Assembly: GCA_964479275.1 (NCBI GenBank)
Contig: CAYZLR010000017.1
Location: forward strand, 1-44,746
Length of the DNA: 44,746 nucleotides
DNA from: CALLPQ01 sp964479275
GTDB lineage: Bacteria; Pseudomonadota; Alphaproteobacteria; Caulobacterales; Parvularculaceae
Direction: 5' to 3'
Of the stretch, positions 41,997 through 44,746 are shown piece by piece. A program made the translations under genes and the position numbers. Below the pieces are notes generated by a model. The model did no database searches. It was not told the origin of the DNA and worked only from the letters and a program-made list of their open reading frames with translations. Every line of letters starts with the position of its first letter. Position 1 is the stretch's first letter.

Positions 41997-42770
41997 TTAA
42001 AACCGGAAACGAACGCCGCCGATGACTGATACATTGTTGAGGTTATCTTCAACGCTGGCATTGAAAAGGTCAGCGCCGCCAGAAATAAAGCGTCGATCAA
42101 CATCCACATTCGTTGCGCGGTTATAGCGAGCCTCTGTATAAAGATCGAGTTGTGGAGAGAAACGGAAACTCAGCCCGGCTGCAATGGTGCCATAAAGGGC
42201 AGTATCCGTATCAACTAACCCAAATACAGGCGCGTTGGCTGCGGCTCCAAAATATTGGACATTTGCGTCTACAAAGACAACGCCGAGACCACCGCCGATA
42301 TAAGGAACAATAACCTGATCTTCGCTAAAAATGATGTCAGAATAATTATTTAAAAGAATTGAAGTGCCGCTAATGTCACCGATAAATGTTTGATTACCAC
42401 CATTGAAAGAGCCGCTTTCAACGTTTTGGCGAAAATTGGCAACTTCGACCTCTAGGCGAGGTTGAAAAACGCTCCAATATTTGAAGGGCAGTTGATATCC
42501 CACTGCGCCGCCAAAGGTCCGGCTCGAGCTTGTATCGACAAAAGCAGATGCCAAGCCGCCGGCATTTCCAGGAGCGCCGGCTTCTGGTTGTTGTACACCT
42601 TCAAAAGTGTAGTCGTTGCCGAAATTGATACCGCCGAAGCCGGATACATAGGCGCCGCCAGGAGCAGGGTCGAAATCAAACAGACCCATTGCGTTTGCCG
42701 GTAGGACGCCTGCAATAGATAATGAAAGGGCACCTATCAGGGTCCGGTTCAGGGAGGGGAGAGAAAACAT
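41997..42770 (-). CDS. Outer-membrane beta-barrel protein
   Basis: A 257-residue outer-membrane barrel protein of the OmpA/Omp25-like type. A signal peptide is cleaved near ANA-MGLF, then aromatic/glycine alternating beta-strands follow (GGAYVSGFGGINFG, YSGVGYQL-like, GGGLGVVFVDA, LYTEARY). It ends with the classical C-terminal strand GGVRFRF with terminal Phe. Likely structural or a small porin; the ligand is unknown. Single gene with its own promoter region of about 240 bp upstream. Confidence 0.87.
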   Translation of the reverse strand: MFSLPSLNRTLIGALSLSIAGVLPANAMGLFDFDPAPGGAYVSGFGGINFGNDYTFEGVQQPEAGAPGNAGGLASAFVDTSSSRTFGGAVGYQLPFKYWSVFQPRLEVEVANFRQNVESGSFNGGNQTFIGDISGTSILLNNYSDIIFSEDQVIVPYIGGGLGVVFVDANVQYFGAAANAPVFGLVDTDTALYGTIAAGLSFRFSPQLDLYTEARYNRATNVDVDRRFISGGADLFNASVEDNLNNVSVIGGVRFRF

Positions 42771-43057
42771 GGTATTTTCCTTATTTTACAAAAAACTGCG
42801 AGGGTAATCTTGCTTTCTAAACGATTATGATTTGCAGTCCTTAAGGGATTTTTTGATAATGTCAAAGCTAGGCTTGATCATAGGCTTCTAAGGTAAAAAA
42901 TGAAGGAAAATAAAACGCCACGCGCGTGATTGTGAACACGCCGGTATATGATTTTTGCTGTGTAGTTCTCGCTTCGTATTAGCTTAATGTTTTATTTTGG
43001 AATGTGTTGGATGCCTTTAACGCAAAACACTTGTGCGGTAGGCTAAGGGATTTATTG

Positions 43058-43423
43058 ATGATGAATAGGCGGGAGATTGTTAAGGAATTAGCTATTGTTT
43101 TTAAGGTGTTAGCGCATCGTGATCGAATTTTAATTGTTGATGCACTGCGTGGCCGTGAGTTAATTGTGAATGAGTTGGGACGAGCAATAAATCTTGGTGC
43201 TACGAGAGTTTCACAGCATTTGGCTTTGATGCGTGCCCACAAGATGGTGGTTGAGCGACGCGATGGACGTCAGGTTTTTTATTCTTTAAGTCAGCCTGAT
43301 CTTGCCCATTGGATCACTGATGGTTTGCAATTTGTAGAGGCCCGCGCGGCCGCGGAGAAGATTAATTCCGAGATGATTAGTCAGGTTCGTCAAAAATGGT
43401 GCAATCCTGACTCTGAGACATGA
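43058..43423 (+). CDS. ArsR family transcriptional regulator
   Basis: A 121-residue winged-helix regulator. The HTH is in LIVNELGRAINLGATRVSQHLALMRAHKMV (split around TRVSQHL), with the wing RRDGRQVFYSL. The C-terminal third has one cysteine (C near the end), and no classical ArsR metal motif (ELCVCDL) is visible. ATG 43058 has AAGGGA seven bases upstream and is preferred to GTG 43004. Target genes are not evident; the next gene is the PlsC-like acyltransferase 178 bp downstream. Confidence 0.88.
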   Translation: MMNRREIVKELAIVFKVLAHRDRILIVDALRGRELIVNELGRAINLGATRVSQHLALMRAHKMVVERRDGRQVFYSLSQPDLAHWITDGLQFVEARAAAEKINSEMISQVRQKWCNPDSET

Positions 43424-43601
43424 CGGTTTCAAAGGGGGGGCTTTTTCCGTAGTCAGTCTTGCGCTTGAGTGATCTCCCCCTTTCCATAAGCGGCGTGTGG
43501 TGGTAAATGCCCCTTGATGAAGATTTGCACACAGCTTCGACATTAACTATTGCCGATGCGACATGAGCCTGATTTTTGGGTGTAACCTTCATAAGCCGTA
43601 G

Positions 43602-44546
43602 ATGAGAGGTGATGTAGGTATCATTCGAAAATATTCATCATCTTCTCCGCTCGCAGGATCTGATATCAAGTTTGATATCAGTAAAAAAGGCGCGAATATA
43701 CCGACCACGCGTTTGGTTGATGATCGGGATGATCCTCGTCATATCATCGATATTTTGTTGGAAGAGCGTTGCGAAAAATTACAGACTAGCCCTTTGTGGC
43801 CCCTTTATCGATCTGTTTTATATCCTCTACTCAGGTATCAACAAGCAGTTAAAATGGCCGATGATGTTTCTGGCCAATCTGCTATGGATACGCTCAATCA
43901 TCTTAGTAGTTTGCTAACGTTGGATGTAACGAGCGAGCATTTACAGCGCCTTCCCAAATCTGGCCGTATTATTGTTGCCTCAACTCACCCCACGGGTATT
44001 GCGGATGGCATTGCGATGTTTGATGTCCTTAAAGAGATACGTCCAGATATGATGATTTTTGCAAATCGTGATGCGATCCGTGCTGCGCCGCAACTAAGAG
44101 ATTTGATTATCCCCGTGGAATGGGTCATGGAGAAACGCACGCGTCAGCGCTCGCGTGAAACGTTAATCGAAACCAAAAAAGCATTTGAACAAGAAAAATG
44201 TATAGTCTTATTTCCGTCAGGTAAACTCGCTTATATGAAAGATCGTGTTTTAACCGAACAGGAATGGATGATTTCTGTAGTTACTTTAGCACGCAAATAT
44301 CAGTGCAATGTTATTCCTGTTAATATGCGCGCGCGTAATTCATGGATGTATTATTGGTTTCGAAATCTGAATGATGAATTGCGCGATATTACGCTTTTTA
44401 ATGAGTTATTAAATAAAAAAAACAAACCATTTCATTTGAATTTTGGCCCCATGATATCTTATCAGGCATTGAATGGTGATCCTGAAATTGTCACCAAAGC
44501 TTTGCAAAATCATGCCGTCTATGATCTTGGACAAGGTAAGAAATGA
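43602..44546 (+). CDS. PlsC-like lysophospholipid acyltransferase family protein
   Basis: A 314-residue acyltransferase of the PlsC/LPLAT superfamily. The catalytic motif is THPTGIADG (His-x4-Asp, H and D spaced as HX4D), and the second block is VLFPSGKLAYM, the FPEG-type acceptor motif with Ser replacing Glu. No clear long membrane segment is present, so it may be peripheral. Acyl chain and acceptor (lysophosphatidic acid, lyso-ornithine lipid or other) are unknown. The annotated ATG has no good ribosome site. Confidence 0.78.
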   Translation: MRGDVGIIRKYSSSSPLAGSDIKFDISKKGANIPTTRLVDDRDDPRHIIDILLEERCEKLQTSPLWPLYRSVLYPLLRYQQAVKMADDVSGQSAMDTLNHLSSLLTLDVTSEHLQRLPKSGRIIVASTHPTGIADGIAMFDVLKEIRPDMMIFANRDAIRAAPQLRDLIIPVEWVMEKRTRQRSRETLIETKKAFEQEKCIVLFPSGKLAYMKDRVLTEQEWMISVVTLARKYQCNVIPVNMRARNSWMYYWFRNLNDELRDITLFNELLNKKNKPFHLNFGPMISYQALNGDPEIVTKALQNHAVYDLGQGKK

Positions 44547-44562
44547 ATGAACCCAGAGGGTT

Positions 44563-44664
44563 AAGGCATTTCAACATCAAGTAGCCACCGGTTGAGCGTG
44601 CGCACATGCGACAAAACAATAAATTAAAGGAGCTCCTTGATTCCATTTGATAAGGAGGTGCTTT
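44563..44664 (-). repeat. Dispersed repeat, copy E (diverged, inverted)
   Basis: This 102-bp stretch aligns to copy C without gaps: the outer AAGGCATTT matches AAAGCATTT, and its hairpin segment (44626-44664) matches at roughly three quarters of positions, ending GGAGGTGCTTT. The left stem arm has diverged, so pairing is imperfect. It lies between the acyltransferase gene and the putative insertion sequence. Confidence 0.7.
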
Positions 44665-44698
44665 AGTAGACATCGCTTAAGCCGCAAGGACGCTTTAA

Positions 44699-44746
44699 CA
44701 GGCTGCTGAAAAAGTCTCCAAATTTAGGGCAAATCGTGATTCACTG
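44699..44746. mobile_element. Possible insertion-sequence terminus, truncated by window end
   Basis: The sequence GGCTGCTGAAAAAGTC at the right edge resembles terminal inverted repeats common in IS5/IS1182-type insertion sequences (AA-rich with GCTGCTGAAAAA). No transposase is within the window, so the call is tentative. Confidence 0.4.

Overview
The window reads as chromosomal DNA of an alphaproteobacterium of moderate-to-low GC. The order cannot be fixed from sequence alone. The evidence is the gene order grpE-hrcA-rph, ubiE-ubiB-coaBC-dut, ihfB-lapA-trpF-trpB, and alphaproteobacterial families such as DUF2093, the 850-residue TIGR02302/DUF4175 protein, and a family-4-like uracil-DNA glycosylase. 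No rRNA, tRNA, CRISPR array or prophage was seen. A possible insertion-sequence end lies at the right edge.

Layout. At 0.1-9.1 kb there is a compact ceramide (sphingolipid) locus: an acyl-AMP ligase/acyl-ACP synthetase, an NAD-dependent ceramide-reductase-like SDR, a dedicated acyl carrier protein, serine palmitoyltransferase, a secreted DUF2141 protein and a GNAT-type bacterial ceramide synthase. A fatty-acid-hydroxylase-family membrane protein lies just upstream on the other strand. Together these can account for activating an acyl chain, loading it on the ACP, condensing it with serine, then reduction and N-acylation to (dihydro)ceramide, possibly followed by hydroxylation. From 9.1 to 20.5 kb comes housekeeping: DUF2093, an M23 lipoprotein, an ankyrin protein, a ThiF/MoeB enzyme, dut, coaBC, an orphan membrane protein, ubiB, ubiE, ihfB, lapA, trpF and trpB. 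trpA does not follow trpB. From 20.7 to 28.4 kb are a lipoprotein-like hydrolase, tpiA, a cytosine-deaminase-like amidohydrolase, a uracil-DNA glycosylase, a lytic transglycosylase and a beta-propeller protein. From 28.5 to 31.4 kb a TonB-dependent receptor with a Glu-rich insertion and a small Cys-rich secreted protein lie behind a near-consensus Zur box, which suggests a zinc-regulated uptake unit. From 31.4 to 44.5 kb follow hpt, a DUF5658-like protein, the TIGR02302 protein, a cupin, a small membrane protein, a TesB-like thioesterase, YceI, a sulfotransferase, grpE, hrcA, rph, an outer-membrane barrel, an ArsR regulator and a PlsC-like acyltransferase.

The most unusual non-coding signal is a dispersed, hairpin-bearing repeat of about 102 bp. 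Two copies are about 93 percent identical (7018-7119 and, inverted, 37342-37443). Two diverged copies (38128-38228, 44563-44664) keep its length and hairpin position, and one copy is the 39-bp hairpin alone (28350-28388). At three genes the TAA stop codon is formed at the edge of the element, so it seems to settle at gene ends, where it may work as a terminator. Other points are a cluster of inverted repeats after hpt and a G12 tract between tpiA and the amidohydrolase gene.
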